Positions 12,893 through 61,535 of a DNA stretch of 64,000 bases are shown in pieces. The translations under genes were made by a program, and so were the position numbers. Numbering within the stretch: position 1 is the stretch's first letter; each line of letters opens with the position of its first letter. The stretch is from Apostichopus japonicus (Eukaryota > Echinodermata > Holothuroidea > Aspidochirotida > Stichopodidae), in contig NC_092572.1 of the NCBI RefSeq assembly GCF_037975245.1, positions 29,311,989 to 29,375,988 of the forward strand, given 5' to 3'. Below the pieces are notes generated by a model, which was not told the origin of the DNA, made no database searches, and saw only the letters and a program-made list of their open reading frames with translations.

Positions 12893-13171
12893 ATGGAAAA
12901 GGGATCAGGGCAAGGAGAATCGGGCGAAAGAAAACGACCTTATCCTGGAACGAGCGTAGGTTCAATTGGAGGAAAGCCATTGTTGCATGGACCTGACAAA
13001 AACAGCAGTGCAAAGGAACAACAGCGACGAAGAGATGCCACGAAGCTCTATCTTATACGTTCCTACGTAAACTGGCAAATGGAGAAAGAACTCTACAAAC
13101 ATGTCCACGATTTGACTACTGTTAGCAACGCAGATTTCGCAGAACATTTGCTTCAGGATCACACAAAAAGG
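12893..13171 (+). CDS. Unknown gene, exon 1
   Basis: The exon starts at ATG 12893 and ends at an AAAAG/GTAATG donor. It encodes a Gly/Ser/Lys-rich leader (KGSGQGESGERKRPYPG) and the amphipathic helices of the putative DNA- or partner-binding segment. Phase 2 at the end is matched by the acceptor at 16570. Confidence 0.6.
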
Positions 13172-16100
13172 TAATGATTTGCTAAGCTAGGCTAAAACTG
13201 TATAGGGTAATAATAGTACATAGTAGTACTACAGGGTATTGTCTTAGGTAACTGTCAGTATTGCGAAGTACAGAAAACTGCAAAGTTCGGACAACCCTAA
13301 GAAATACACGATTTCACCATGATAACCTGCAAGCGAGAGCCAATATCACTAAAAACTAGGAAGCTACAGTTATTTCCTCTCCAAAATGACCCGTGCGCAA
13401 GTATGTACGTACATATCTGTCAATAAAATGAAGATAGTTTTTGGGGTATTTTAAGGCTTAGGTGTTCGAACTTCGCAGTGTCTATGCTATTGCATTTGTA
13501 ACATAGGCCTACATGATTTGATGAGCCTAGGCTTTGTAACTAGGCCTATCATTCATTATTTTTCCAATGGACATAGCGTATGCTAACCTTATCATACTTA
13601 TCCTAGCACAAAATAGCAGTAAGTTGTATTACTGAGTCATCATCATCACTGTTTGTGAATGCTTGTCATGAGGATACTGTATAGGCCGTGGCTATTCTTA
13701 CGACTAGTGGTAACAATTATTTATAAACTATTCTTACGACAAAGGCAAATTCATGTGCTGTAAAGTAAATAAAGCAACTGCGCATGTAGTAGGGGTAACC
13801 CTAAACATAACCCTAAACCTCAATCCTAACCCTAACCGGAAGTTATTGTTACTCCTCGTTGTAAAATTAGTACTCCTAATCACTGGCGGATCCAGGGCCT
13901 TTGTTTGGGAGGGGCCAAGGTGGCATAAGAGTGATATGGGGGAGGGGTCTAAGGGGAGGGGGTGCCCCCTCCCCTTTGGAAAATTTTCTATAGCTGAATG
14001 CCCTCAGATGCAATTTGGTGCCACAAAAGTGTACAATGGTGATGTTAATTTACTTCTAAAAAAAATGTTTCCCAGGTGTAATTTTCTAAAATATTTATAA
14101 AACAAAGTTCCGATCATCTTTCTCAAGAAATTTTATTTCTCATAGGTTATAAATTTCTTACAACCAGCCTGTAACTGCAAAATGGTGTTAAACTGTAAAT
14201 CCTCATGCTCATACATTTACATAGCTCCCAACTCTTGAGAAGGCAAATGCTGGTCCATGCCACGAATTGCTGTCCTGGGGGAGGGGTATAATGGGAGGGG
14301 GTGTCCCCCCCTTTTGAATTTTTTGGAATCCTGGTGATGCCTACATGTAAAATGGTGGCACTTAGAAAGGCTTTTGTCACCCAAAATTTTCTGAGAAATA
14401 TGCATTTTTTTGTGTGTAACATCAATAAATTGAATAGTAGGTGATAATTCATTCTTTCCCGTTGCATGAAAATGTTCACTGCTCGCCCCAATGAAAAGAA
14501 ATATAGACTAATTTGAGGTTCAAATGATGCTGTAAAGGAGGTTTTATACTCTATTATGCTAAATGCTAAAGAAATGATGGTTGCTAAGTCAAAATTTGAT
14601 GCAAATTTTTTTATGTATACTTGACAATTACAATGCGTTTTTTCGGACGCTTGTGCGGGTCAGCGGGTTGGGTGTTAGAATGCGGGTCTAATTCCCGCAA
14701 ATTGCGGGTCAGTTGGGAGCTCTGCATTTAATTTTAAACCAGAATACGAAATGGTTTAGACTAGTCTACCACTGCTATTCCTCTCGATTTTTTTAATTTC
14801 CAATCATATGATTTAGCGGATGTTCGGAAACACTTTTTAGCTCACCTTGGGGGGGGGGGGGCATGGCCCCCTTGGATCCGCCAGTGCTCCTAATCATAAA
14901 AATAGCAACTGCCCATGCGTATCGGAAATTATTCTTACGACTAGTCGTAAGAATAGCCACTTTTTACTGTATACAGTTAAAAATTAAAATATCCTTCCTA
15001 AAGAAGACTGACAGGGACTGGGGGTCTTTGGTTTCACTCCTCATATTTATGCCATGGAAAGCTGGGCCTTCTCATCACCAAAAAGTAAACTGTTTTTGCC
15101 TCAACAAATTGATGGAAATATAATTTCTAACCACTAGGCCTAGGTGATCTGTTCATCCCCACCCCCTCCAGGTTCTAAATTGTTATCAGCTGTCCTTGTT
15201 TGAAGAATAATTCTTGTGAATGAGCATTTGAAGAAAAGCCTCACCTATGCCCAGTCATAATTAACTAGGCATATAACATAACCTATAGTATTAGTAATAA
15301 GTATCTGAATTTAGTGTTCATAGTAACTGTATTCCCTAATTTTGTAATATACACCAGTGAGGAAGGCCTACTGTGCTGTACAAGTACAACCACATGGACC
15401 TGCAATTTTTCCTATAAAAATAATGCATCTACATAAATAATTTAGAATCACTCCTAACTGATTCACATGTTTTCACACCGCTGCGTATGCAACTAGACCT
15501 TAGGTTTTTCTAAGGTCAGCCACAGCCAGCATATATGCAATCAAGTTTTAATGGTTCATTTGGGCAACAGGGTGTTATACTGTTATCTACTGACTGTCTG
15601 TCCATATTCCAGCAATCATGTGTACATTTCTGTGTTTGGGATTTTTGAAGGAACCCAACTGCTATGCAAGAAATTAGGTAAATTAGCCTCACAAATTGAG
15701 GGACCATAGTACATATAGCTATACCTATATAAACCTTTATATAGCCATGCCTGGAGGTAAGAAAGTACCAGTTTTTTTGTGTAGGCCTGATGCTCATACT
15801 TTATGATGCTGTGCTAAGTTATCATACTTTTTATATATAGTCAGTACTATGCTTGTTTTTGTTCAGCTTCTTGTGAATGATCTGATGTTTAGTGTTCAAA
15901 AATTATAATATCTATTAAATTTGGTGGCCGAAACTATCTCTTGTGGAGAGTAATCTAGCGTTAAATTAATGGTAGTCTGAAATCAAGCTATTCATGTAAA
16001 CAGGAATTTTTCACAATGGTGGGCTTATGTCATGGAGTAAGCTAGCATCTCAATTCTCACTCATGAAACCAACTGCTCACATAAACAGGAAGCTTACACA

Positions 16101-17745
16101 GTAGGTAAAAAATGAGTGTACATCAAACTTTGATCAAAAGACTGGACATCTTTTAGCGATATGAAACCAATCAGTTCACTAAGACAGGAAGTTTACATAG
16201 TAAATTTTACATTGACATGTGAGCTCAAGTTGTTGGGCAAGCAGTTGGGCACACAAAATTATCCTTACAATTCTTGAAAGGTACCGCGGTTTATGGATAT
16301 GTTGAAGAAGAGTATGAAAGAATATCTCATCCTTATCTGGGTTTAAATCAATGTGGGTTAACAATATGTTATTATTGAAATCTGCCTAAGTGTTTGTTTG
16401 TTACTTTTCTCTTTCATACTTTTTCTTGGGTAGGTATGATAAAAACATGTATGTTTGTAATGATTTGGTCATTACCAGATTCATTACGCATACAATTAAG
16501 CTTGGGGTGTACAGTAAAATTACTGTTTCAGTTATATGATTTACGGACATTTTTTTTTGTTTCATTGTATAGGTTTCAAATGCATCTTTTCCGGAAAGAT
16601 GCTGAAAGTCAAACAGAGGCATTCTCAGCAGCTGTCACCACAGAAAGATCGGTTGACACTCAGAAAGGAGAAGGTAAATTTATATGTTTATCCTTGCATG
16701 AATTACAGACTGGAAGAGCAGTGCTAATCTTATCTGATCTGATGTGATCAGAAAAATAATACAATTTCATTCTCATTAAATTCCAAAAGAAAAGAAAAAA
16801 TGGTAGCATATTGCTCATCCACTAAAAAGCATACATGTGTATGAAAATTTATAATAGTAAGTGGGCCTGATATTATCAGGATCTTCTTTAGAGGCAAACT
16901 GACTAGTAACAGTAAATTCAAGAGACACAATAGAGCCTGGAACAGAGAGGACATGGTGAACACAAAGAAAGAAGTTAATGGTGTATTGAACAAAAGGAGT
17001 CAGTGAAAGCAGAGGTATTTAGATAAACTGTGCTAAACTGCGTACAAAGCGAGGATTAAATAAGGAGAGAGGGCGAATAAACTATAGCAGAATACAGAGA
17101 TGGAGCAGGATAAAGTTAGTCATGTCCTTCCTGTATATTGAGCCCATTCAGTTGAATGGTGCTAGAGCATTCCGTCCACTCTCTCTATCTCTGCTGTGGT
17201 GTACTGTGTCTGAGATGGTTAAATACGAATTTAGTTACCTGTTGGGACATGTCTTTAATGGTATGATTGGGCAGCTGAAAGTGTTCCCCTACTGGAGTCT
17301 CCATTTTCATGGTATTGACTTGTGACTAGAACTGCTTCTTGAGGGTGGTCTTGGTTTCACCAACATAATTGTAACTTCAATGCCCTCTAAACTCAATGAC
17401 ACCATTTAAATTGAAATATCAGTTTCCAGTGCTGCATAAGTGTGATAAGTTCTAAACAAAAGGTATATTTTTAGTCACAGCCATAGAAGCTATAGCAGGG
17501 TACTTGCAATCTAGTAACTCTTGTTTTATGTAATCTCTACAGATACACCTGATCCAGTTACTTCAACACCTCTCAAGAAGCCATCTGCCAATGTTCTGTC
17601 CAATGTCACCAGTAGGATTAGATATGGAGCAGCATGGGAGAGAAACATCAGACTATACAAATACACATTGCCACATTTACATGATCCTGAACAAAAGAGA
17701 TCATACATATGGCAGGGACAAGCACTTTTCCCAGACATTTGTTGA
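12893..17745 (+). CDS. Small three-exon gene of unknown function
   Basis: Exons 12893-13171, 16571-16673 and 17543-17745 join with matching phases (phase 2, then phase 1) and GT/AG borders into about 194 residues. The ATG at 12893 has A at -3 and G at +4; an upstream in-frame GTG is less likely. The N-terminus is Gly/Lys-rich and probably disordered. It is followed by a helical segment with RRRDATKLYLIRSYVNW and SNADFAEHLLQDH. The second pattern resembles the 'xDxEFAxFLL' helix seen in many uncharacterised metazoan and transposon-linked proteins. The C-terminal exon is basic and ends at TGA after FPDIC. I do not recognise the family. The first intron carries nested transposons. Confidence 0.55.
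13795..13843 (+). repeat. Degenerate telomere-like CCCTAA tract
   Basis: Several CCCTAA/CCTAAC words occur in tandem with substitutions, resembling the (TTAGGG)n telomere repeat read on the other strand. It sits inside the inverted-repeat element at 13688-14960. Confidence 0.6.
13881..14886. mobile_element. Non-autonomous hAT-like element (1,006 bp) with 8-bp target duplication
   Basis: The termini are CACTGGCGGATCCA at 13881 and its inverted copy ending at 14886. The 8-bp sequence CTCCTAAT occurs immediately on both sides (13873-13880 and 14887-14894). An 8-bp duplication with short inverted termini is the hAT hallmark. The interior holds G-rich runs and no transposase, so it must be moved in trans. 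It is inserted inside the element at 13688-14960. Confidence 0.85.
16571..16673 (+). CDS. Unknown gene, exon 2
   Basis: The acceptor is CATTGTATAG and the donor GAAG/GTAAAT. It encodes FQMHLFRKDAESQTEAF, then a Thr/Glu-rich stretch. The length and phases connect exons 1 and 3 without a stop. Confidence 0.55.
17543..17745 (+). CDS. Unknown gene, last exon
   Basis: After a pyrimidine-rich acceptor ending in CTACAG, the frame reads DTPDPVTSTPLKKPSANV, a likely flexible linker. It continues with a basic, aromatic segment ending YIWQGQALFPDIC and stop TGA at 17743-17745. No AATAAA was noted close downstream. Confidence 0.5.
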
Positions 17746-17749
17746 CAGG

Positions 17750-20370
17750 TTGTGCGACATTCACAAACGTTGGATTAGCAGCTATTGATACATCTGCATC
17801 ACCAGATTGAGATAAATTGCTTTCGTCCATTTCGTTCGATAGTAGCTATGACTGTGAATCAGGAGCTTGGCTACCCTCTAAGTCAAGGTGGGCAAGGTTG
17901 GGGAAATTCAATCAAGGAGTAACAATCAGAGAATGGCCAGCTTTATATTATTGTATATAGGCCTACACGCACAGCGTGTATAAATATCTGTATCGGTTTA
18001 TTTATACTGGTGTTCATTTCCGTTGCCAGGAGGGGATATGATTTGAACGTGGGGGAGGGTGTAGGGGTGGGGAGGGGGTCCCATTTGAAGTGTCCAAACG
18101 ATGCGCATCTTTACATCTATCTTCTTGAATCACATGTACCCCTATCGACACGATCAATCAGTCCTGTCTCTCACCTCCTCTCATGCACTGGTGTATTTAT
18201 TTCCTGGCAAGATAACAGTTAGGCATAGTAAGGGTCAGAGGTCATCACAACTTAAAGAGTTGTGCGAGTCCCTGTGGTCTCTTACATCCTGGTAGCAGTA
18301 GAGAGAAGAAGCCTAATAGATCAGAAACCATAATCATCTTCTGTTGTGTCTTATTTTCCAGCATCCTTGAAACATTATATCCTTCCCCTTTGATTTGTTG
18401 ATGTCATAAAGCTGTATTTATGTTGTACATTATTTAATTCCAGTATTTAGATTGTATATTCTCCTTGTGTATTTGACAGTATCCCAGTGATCTCCATTTT
18501 TCTGCTCTTGTTTTTTTTTTCTCTGTACTTTCATATCATATCTATCTCTACCCATAGCCTCCATCTCCACATTTTCTTTACTTTCTTCCTCCATCCCTTC
18601 ATCTGTCTTTCACTCTTTCTTTTTTTGACCTCTTTCCTCCCCTCAGTTTACCCTGTATGTTTTAGTTTGCCGACTCACCGCCCCCCCCCCCTGCATCTCA
18701 CCCCCAAAAAAGTTCACAAGGTTGACAAGTCTCCCCGTGCTAGTCCCAAGCTATACACCCTTGTTGTGGTGACCGTTCAATATACTTGCGGATCAAATGG
18801 AAAGCCTCACCCCCACCCCTTATTCCCAGTGTAATGAATCCGCAAATGGAAGATTATTCAGAGTTGTTCGTGATGGTTCAATGATCTTATAGTCAGGCAT
18901 AGGCCTATATGGTTCTCTTTGTCGTCGAAGTTTGAAATGAATTAATCGTGCTAGGAACTTCCGTGCAATGTTTAATTTTCTGTGGCAAGAAAAAAAGCTT
19001 CCCCCAGTCTCTCCTGGTTGACATATAGAGCCCGTACGCCTATATGGTCACACAATAGTATAGATAAGTATGATCCATGCAGACAGCTAGTATATATATT
19101 TTTTAATTCAATCCAGTTTCAGTTAAAGTTTCGAGTTGTAATTCGAGTCAGTCGTGATGAGGTGCCCCATGGTGGAGCTGGGTAACCCACCCCAACCCCG
19201 TTGCCGACTTTCTGGCATTTCGTTGGGAGCCGTTCGGAACAAGAAGCAGGATAGTCAATTCTGGGAGTACAGTACGCTGGAAAGCAATACACTGACGTGA
19301 TTTAGAAAAAAAAGTTTTTTGCTTTGACGGCCGATGCTCATCGAGACACTTTTCAATGGAAATAACTATTAGTTTATTGTTCATGTACTTATTCCCTTTT
19401 TGCCAATCCTTTCTAAAGAGGGTGGAGCCGCCCCTTATGGCAACGTATTTTCCTTCCCTTTTCCGTTCAAGTTTCGTTATTTTTTAATTCGGGGCAAAGG
19501 GGTGCAAGGACAGGGTTTACGTGCACCGGTTAGGAGGACAGGGTGCAGCTAGGGCAAGTGTTCTGTGATCGCCTAAAGGGCCCGTTGCCAGGAGTTCAAA
19601 AATAATTAAATATACATATTTATCTATATATGGTATATGACATAAAATGCTTTGACTTTCCCTCCTGATATATAACTAAAATTTATATATAAAATACAAT
19701 GTAAGCTGTGACTCTGTCTATGTATAATTAATACCTAAAGTGGCTGAAATACCAATTGTTTACACATGACGGACTTGACTTTACGTTTGATACCCAATAG
19801 TTTGTAATCACTTCAGTCAATTTTTTCACTCATTCGCGTTTGTCTTTTTGTGACACCAGTCAGCGTGAATCAGACATAAAGCTCATAACTATTAGTTTCT
19901 TGAGCTGTTTCTTGACTTCGACTGCTCACCATGTAGGCCTAAAAGAGTAAAAGCAGGGAACTGCTAGAGTAGCAGCTCCCTGGTCAAACTATTACGCCTG
20001 ATGCAAAGCTCGACCGTAACTTATACTGTACAGCCCATTAGTTGTGAAAAAGTTCTGAACGTAAAACAAAGCACAGAGATTTGTATCACACAATACACAC
20101 GAAAACGCGGCGTAATACCGCACACTACTGACCAGGGAGTTGTTCCATAACAAGTCCCTGTACTGCCACAGACAAGAAACTATGCAGGAATTTCGCCAAG
20201 GCCACCGTTCAAGTAACCGAACCCGTTTATTGCTTACTAGCCGTAAATACGGGATTGGTGAGAAATTACGAGACAACAGGATGAACCGATAGAGGGTAGT
20301 ATTGATATTATTTTTGAATCGGGTGGTGTGAAGGACAGAATTTACGAGGAAATTACGAGCGATCCCACCT
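17750..20370. other. Gene-free stretch with polypyrimidine tract
   Basis: A strongly pyrimidine-biased + strand tract runs from about 18481 to 18660, followed by a C run near 18680. A hairpin with CAGGGA/TCCCTG arms lies at 19954-19982. No supported exons. Confidence 0.5.
20133..20160. repeat. CAGGGAGTT hairpin motif, copy 2
   Basis: CAGGGAGTTGTTCCATAACA with a following AGTCCCTG pairs as a stem-loop and is preceded by CTGAC. It matches 6981-7008 almost base for base, although the flanks differ. Confidence 0.7.
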
Positions 20371-20777
20371 TTAAACGAAGTATAATATAGCTATATGCAT
20401 TTCTCATGCCATATACAACCATTATATGTCTTTGAAATATCCATATTAAATTGAACCCGAGGACCTTTACTCATGACCCCTTCCATAAATCTATCTTATA
20501 TGGTTCGCATTTCGGGTTTGGAGCTTAGAGAACAGATTAAAGTCGTACACGGGCAATATCAGAAATTTTGGTAATTCACTACAATACTGCATAATATTTG
20601 AAATTACCTTCTGAATGTGCTTCTTTGTGAAGGATATAAGCGTAGGAAAGCGGGCCTTTAGTTCATGGAAATGCACTTTCTATATGATATATCCTTACAT
20701 TTAAGCCTATATTTGATAAGAATATGATTTACCCTACTGCGAAAAGCACCTTGCGGCCGCTTTGTAGGGTGTAAAAC
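20371..20777 (+). repeat. Repeat segment B, copy 1
   Basis: This 407-bp segment is repeated at 21052-21458, exactly 681 bp downstream, with one difference noticed (C/T near 20614). It ends in GCGGCCGCTTTGTAGGGTGT. The duplicated 61-codon minus frame in it is an effect of the repeat, not a gene. Confidence 0.9.
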
Positions 20778-21056
20778 CAGCCTGAATTAGGTGTTATTGC
20801 CTCACCGCTCCCCTTGATTGGTTGCATGTATGCTCCGTGTGATCCTCGTAGACTAGAATTTCCAATCAAACATTTAGGTATTATTTTACTTTATTATTGA
20901 TCTTATTGAATAGATGTAATACGGATGAAAGACAGGTTTATCTATCAATGATTAGCCAAGTTTATTATTTACCATTAATGTAGTCTGTTGTATAAATGAG
21001 GTATTTGTATGATTTGATTTGATTAGTGAACAATGAAGAGCTGTAGATATTTTAAA
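20767..21056 (+). repeat. Repeat segment A, copy between the two B segments
   Basis: This is the second copy of the 290-bp segment found alone at 12292-12581. With the flanking B segments it makes a B-A-B arrangement, about 1.6 copies of a 681-bp tandem unit. Confidence 0.9.
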
Positions 21057-21458
21057 CGAAGTATAATATAGCTATATGCATTTCTCATGCCATATACAAC
21101 CATTATATGTCTTTGAAATATCCATATTAAATTGAACCCGAGGACCTTTACTCATGACCCCTTCCATAAATCTATCTTATATGGTTCGCATTTCGGGTTT
21201 GGAGCTTAGAGAACAGATTAAAGTCGTACACGGGCAATATCAGAAATTTTGGTAATTCACTACAATACTGCATAATATTTGAAATTACCTTTTGAATGTG
21301 CTTCTTTGTGAAGGATATAAGCGTAGGAAAGCGGGCCTTTAGTTCATGGAAATGCACTTTCTATATGATATATCCTTACATTTAAGCCTATATTTGATAA
21401 GAATATGATTTACCCTACTGCGAAAAGCACCTTGCGGCCGCTTTGTAGGGTGTAAAAC
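21052..21458 (+). repeat. Repeat segment B, copy 2
   Basis: Near-identical to 20371-20777. After TGTAAAAC at 21458 the sequence diverges. Junction overlaps with A are TTAAA on one side and GGGTGTAAAAC on the other. Confidence 0.9.
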
Positions 21459-21869
21459 TTTATATGATGATGAATTTTGGAAGCTCGCAATCTAATGTAC
21501 ATTATCGCTTTATTTACATTTATTAATCCAGAACACTAATTGATATAGCGCCATCGACTAAAAAACTTTCGCCCCGTTATGTCTGTTTGCAAAATCGTGC
21601 GGAGGTCCTGGATCAGTTCTTTTCTGTTAGGTGTTGTACTTCTGATAGTTGGCCAAGGGACAGGTATATTTCGACCAAGAGAAATCAATTAAGAAGAGAA
21701 CTATCTCAAAAGAGGAAGAAGGATCAGTATGGCCTTATTGCTACGCATGCTGCAGACAACTGCAAGCATTGTAAAGAATTAAGATCCTTAAAGGTCGTTA
21801 TAGTCGGTATATGGCCCCAAATTATAGCACGCTAAAATTGCTAGAAGTTTTCAAGAAGTTATTTTCCTT

Positions 21870-22145
21870 CAGGTCTTTACTCTCCAAAAACGTTTTTAAA
21901 CGTTACTAAAACTTTCGTCTTTTCTTTTGATGACGTTATTTTTGGTGTAACAAATATGTCACAAAAACGTTTTCAGGCTATTATTTCAAAACATGTTTTC
22001 GTTAAAACATCAATATAACATTAATATAACATTAATATCTCATAAAAACGTTATGCCGAAGTTCTTCAACAACACATTTAACGTTACAAAAACATATTTT
22101 AGAGGCTCTTTTAAAAGTGTTATGATGAGGTTTAGTGTTTGCTGG
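21870..22145. repeat. AAACGTTTT-rich MITE-like repeat
   Basis: Words such as AAAACGTTTT, AACGTTAC and AACGTTAT occur many times in both orientations over about 275 bp. It is AT-rich and non-coding. Precise ends were not resolved. Confidence 0.4.
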
Positions 22146-22149
22146 GAAT

Positions 22150-22985
22150 ACACGTCTCGTGTAAACAGCTAGTATATATCCCAGAGCTCGTGTTTAGAAC
22201 GAAATTCCTCTCAACGTATACCCGCAAACATGCTTTATACCCGTTTACTTATTTGATTACTATTCGGCATATTGTCGGGACGGGGGGGGGGGCGGTGGCT
22301 GCAGCTTCTGTTAATTTCCCTGTTTTTATTTTTCATTTTTCTTGAATTTGCACGGAGAAGGGTCAGAATATAATAAACAAAACGTTCAGTGGCTAATTAA
22401 GTGCATAGTTCCTTAGTAACTTAATTAAATCCTCGCGTGTTACTGATCCGCAAATATTTGTTAGTGTGATTTGTAATTAAATCACAGCATAACATACGAC
22501 GTACGCCCGTACGTGATACAGGCGCTCGATCTAAGGCCTGTCCTACTGGCCAACCGTCTGTAACTGGCCTATCAAACATACTCTATACCCGTTATTTTGT
22601 TTAGTTGTTTATTTGCCTATTTATTTGTTTATCTGTTATTTTTTCCTGTTTTTTTTTCGTTTTCTTTCTTTCTTCATCACATCATAACTTACGCCCGTGA
22701 TCCAGGCGCTCGACTAATTAAAGCCCGTTCCACGGGCCAATCGCATATAACTGTATGACCTATGAATACAATCAATCGTGTAAACAGCTAGTATCTCCAT
22801 ATCCCAGAGCTCGTTTTTAGAGCGTAATTCCTATCAACATGTTCGCAAATATACTCGATCCGTTAGTTTGTTTAGTTGTTTGTTTATTTCCTTATTTGTT
22901 TGTTTATTATTTAGCATTGGGGGAGGGTGCTTCGAAGGTTCTGTTCATTTTTTTTAATGAACACATTCTCCAGCGGCTATATGCA
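22150..22985 (+). repeat. Diverged direct duplication, about 620-bp period
   Basis: GTAAACAGCTAGTAT followed by CCCAGAGCTCGT and a run of similar sequence occurs at about 22157 and again at about 22770. GATACAGGCGCTCGA and GATCCAGGCGCTCGA form a second pair at about 22515 and 22699. The region directly precedes the ATG at 23013. Confidence 0.55.
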
Positions 22986-23012
22986 TAGTGTCTGACAACA
23001 TTCTCCGTTACC

Positions 23013-59378
<36,366 letters not shown>

Positions 59379-59416
59379 TTAATGTAATAATATAAATACC
59401 TCAAAGGACTTTAGAA

Positions 59417-59422
59417 ATTAAA
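59417..59422 (+). promoter_or_regulatory. Candidate poly(A) signal ATTAAA
   Basis: This common AATAAA variant lies 39 bases after the Death-domain stop codon; another ATTAAA is near 59574. Which one is used cannot be told from sequence. Confidence 0.35.
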
Positions 59423-60154
59423 TATATAACTGATTCATACATGAAACTACTTTCTGCATTTTTCCTCCCTTGTCTGTGTAGAGTATTCTGTATCATTTCA
59501 TATGCACATAAAGCAGTTTAAAATTGTTTATATTGATAAAGAATATCTTGTTACATATAGAACACTTTATTTCATTAAATATTTGTTTTACTCATCTCAC
59601 CTGTTCAGCTGGTATCAAACAAGAAAACTAATGATTGGCTAGAAACAGGCGGGAGTTCATGCTGAGGTAAAAGCGTCCAATATGCAGCCAATCCGTTCTG
59701 CTTGTCGGACGGAAGAGATCTCACAACTGCTCATTTCATGGATCAACAAATACGGTAGTGAGACAACTTGTAATGTTCATTACAACAATTGACATATTAT
59801 TGTGGAAAAAAATATGTGTTAAGTCAAGGTGAGTACATTTGAAACATTGTAACTATGATAACTCATATTTGAAATATTTAAAATGGGAGCTGAGAGTACC
59901 TAACTTGAATGGATGTGGAAAATAATAGTTACAAACCTAAAACTCTCCTAAAGCAATGATCACATTGTACAGTTGCATATCAACTTTCATTTATTTTTTA
60001 GTTATTTGTAAATATCAGCTTTTAGACTGATATCATAACATATCAATGGTAGACTTTCATTTGTAATGAGCTACCATCATAGTTACAGCTATGAATATGC
60101 ATATCAGTTTTCGCGTCGTTACGTTTACAACATTTATATCATTGATCATTTCAG

Positions 60155-60589
60155 AGTCAGTAGGTATGACTGGATCAGAGATCTCTGTTGGACTTGGAAA
60201 GCAATATTCAAACAAGGTACAAAAGATTCCTGCATTTTCACTGTTGGATCTATTCCGGTCTCATTACTCATAAACGGGATTGTTTGGTCTTCTACCGCAA
60301 GTTACAAGACCTTCTCAAATCACCTTGTCATAATATATTAGTTAAATATTAACAGTCAGATTTAATACATGGGATTCGCCATTAGTATAATTTTAGTAGA
60401 TCTTACCAAATAGCATTACAAAGTTATATTGATGCAACTGCTTATTAATAAGTTTTTTTGTTCTTTATAGATGCTTACATGATATCATTAACTGTATCAC
60501 CGTGGGATGTTTCTTTCTATTGCGATGTGTATATAACAGCTGTATCCAAGCACTTACGAAAGCTTGGTGATCTTCATATGTTATGCCAG
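60155..60589 (+). CDS. Weak candidate exon pair of a downstream gene
   Basis: 60155-60216 (CAG acceptor, AAG/GTACAA donor) and 60471-60589 (TTTATAG acceptor, CCAG/GTATGC donor) can join in phase 1. The second reads AYMISLTVSPWDVSFYCDVY and on to LRKLGDLHMLCQ. No family was recognised and no start or end exon was found. Confidence 0.22.
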
Positions 60590-61535
60590 GTATGCATTGT
60601 GCATGTTTTACACTGCTTTTGAGACATTGTTTCTTCTTACCCAAATCTGTGACAGCTAAGTCAGTAGAGCTAAGTTTAAGCGATTCGCCAAGAAGTGCAA
60701 AGTTACATATATTCAGTGTCTTTCCAAATAACATCGACTGATGTACCATTCAAGAAGGAATGTGATTTAAGGTTCTTGACCTAATTGATGTAAACATGGA
60801 GGTAATACAGATTGACCTCCATGATGTAGCAAAGCCATTTTACACTTTTAGCCATGTCCTGTTTACCTTTAACTTTCTTTTGGGTTCATGTGTCAAAATT
60901 AATCTGGATATTAAACGTTTATTTGCCTCTTTTTCATTATTTGATTTATTTGTTAAATCTAATTGTGGAATGACTGAATGTAATCGAATTTGGTGGCAAT
61001 AGCTTTACTATGAAACCTTTGTCAAATGCAAATACTGTCAAGCTGTGGTAATTGACCAACAGGATCATTGTCAATAGTTATGAGAAAGTTGTAGTATTAC
61101 CTGATGAATTAAATGTTCCTGAATATATTTCAATGTGATTAAATGTTGCTAAAAGTACTACATTTAGAGAAAACTGATCTCAATGATCACCAGATACGAA
61201 ATAAATCAAACCAACAGACGAATCTTAAAAAGACCAATTACAAGAAACATTATATATGACGTCAGTTAGTCGTTCTCATTTCTCATAATTCAATTTGGTT
61301 TTCTATACAGTGAAGAATAGAAGATGATGTTGACTTGAACTCCAGAAGTTTCAGACAGTATTTGAATTTGCCTTATCTACACCAGAAACGGCCATCAATG
61401 GATAAGTGAACAGACAAGATATGTAACCATTGAAAGTATGCTAGATGAGAAGCAGCGGTATAGTAATTAATTGTAGCAGAGACACAGAGCAGGCATCACC
61501 CAGCTGTCTAACACCAATACATCTATGGCTAAGAA

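Larger units (their letters stand above)
13688..14960. mobile_element. MITE-like element with 21-bp terminal inverted repeats, split by another insertion
   Basis: A 21-bp sequence starting GTGGCTATTCTTACGACTAG (13688-13708) is repeated exactly inverted at 14940-14960. The right end also carries a 24-base perfect palindrome (14931-14954). Without the nested hAT-like element at 13881-14886, the element would be about 260 bp. A clear target-site duplication was not found. It lies in intron 1 of the unknown three-exon gene. Confidence 0.65.

Noticed and set aside
14147-14491. 114-aa minus ORF
   Set aside because: Lies wholly inside the non-autonomous hAT-like element and shows no domain.
20491-21357. 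Two identical 61-aa minus ORFs
   Set aside because: Duplicate copies of repeat segment B; no coding features.
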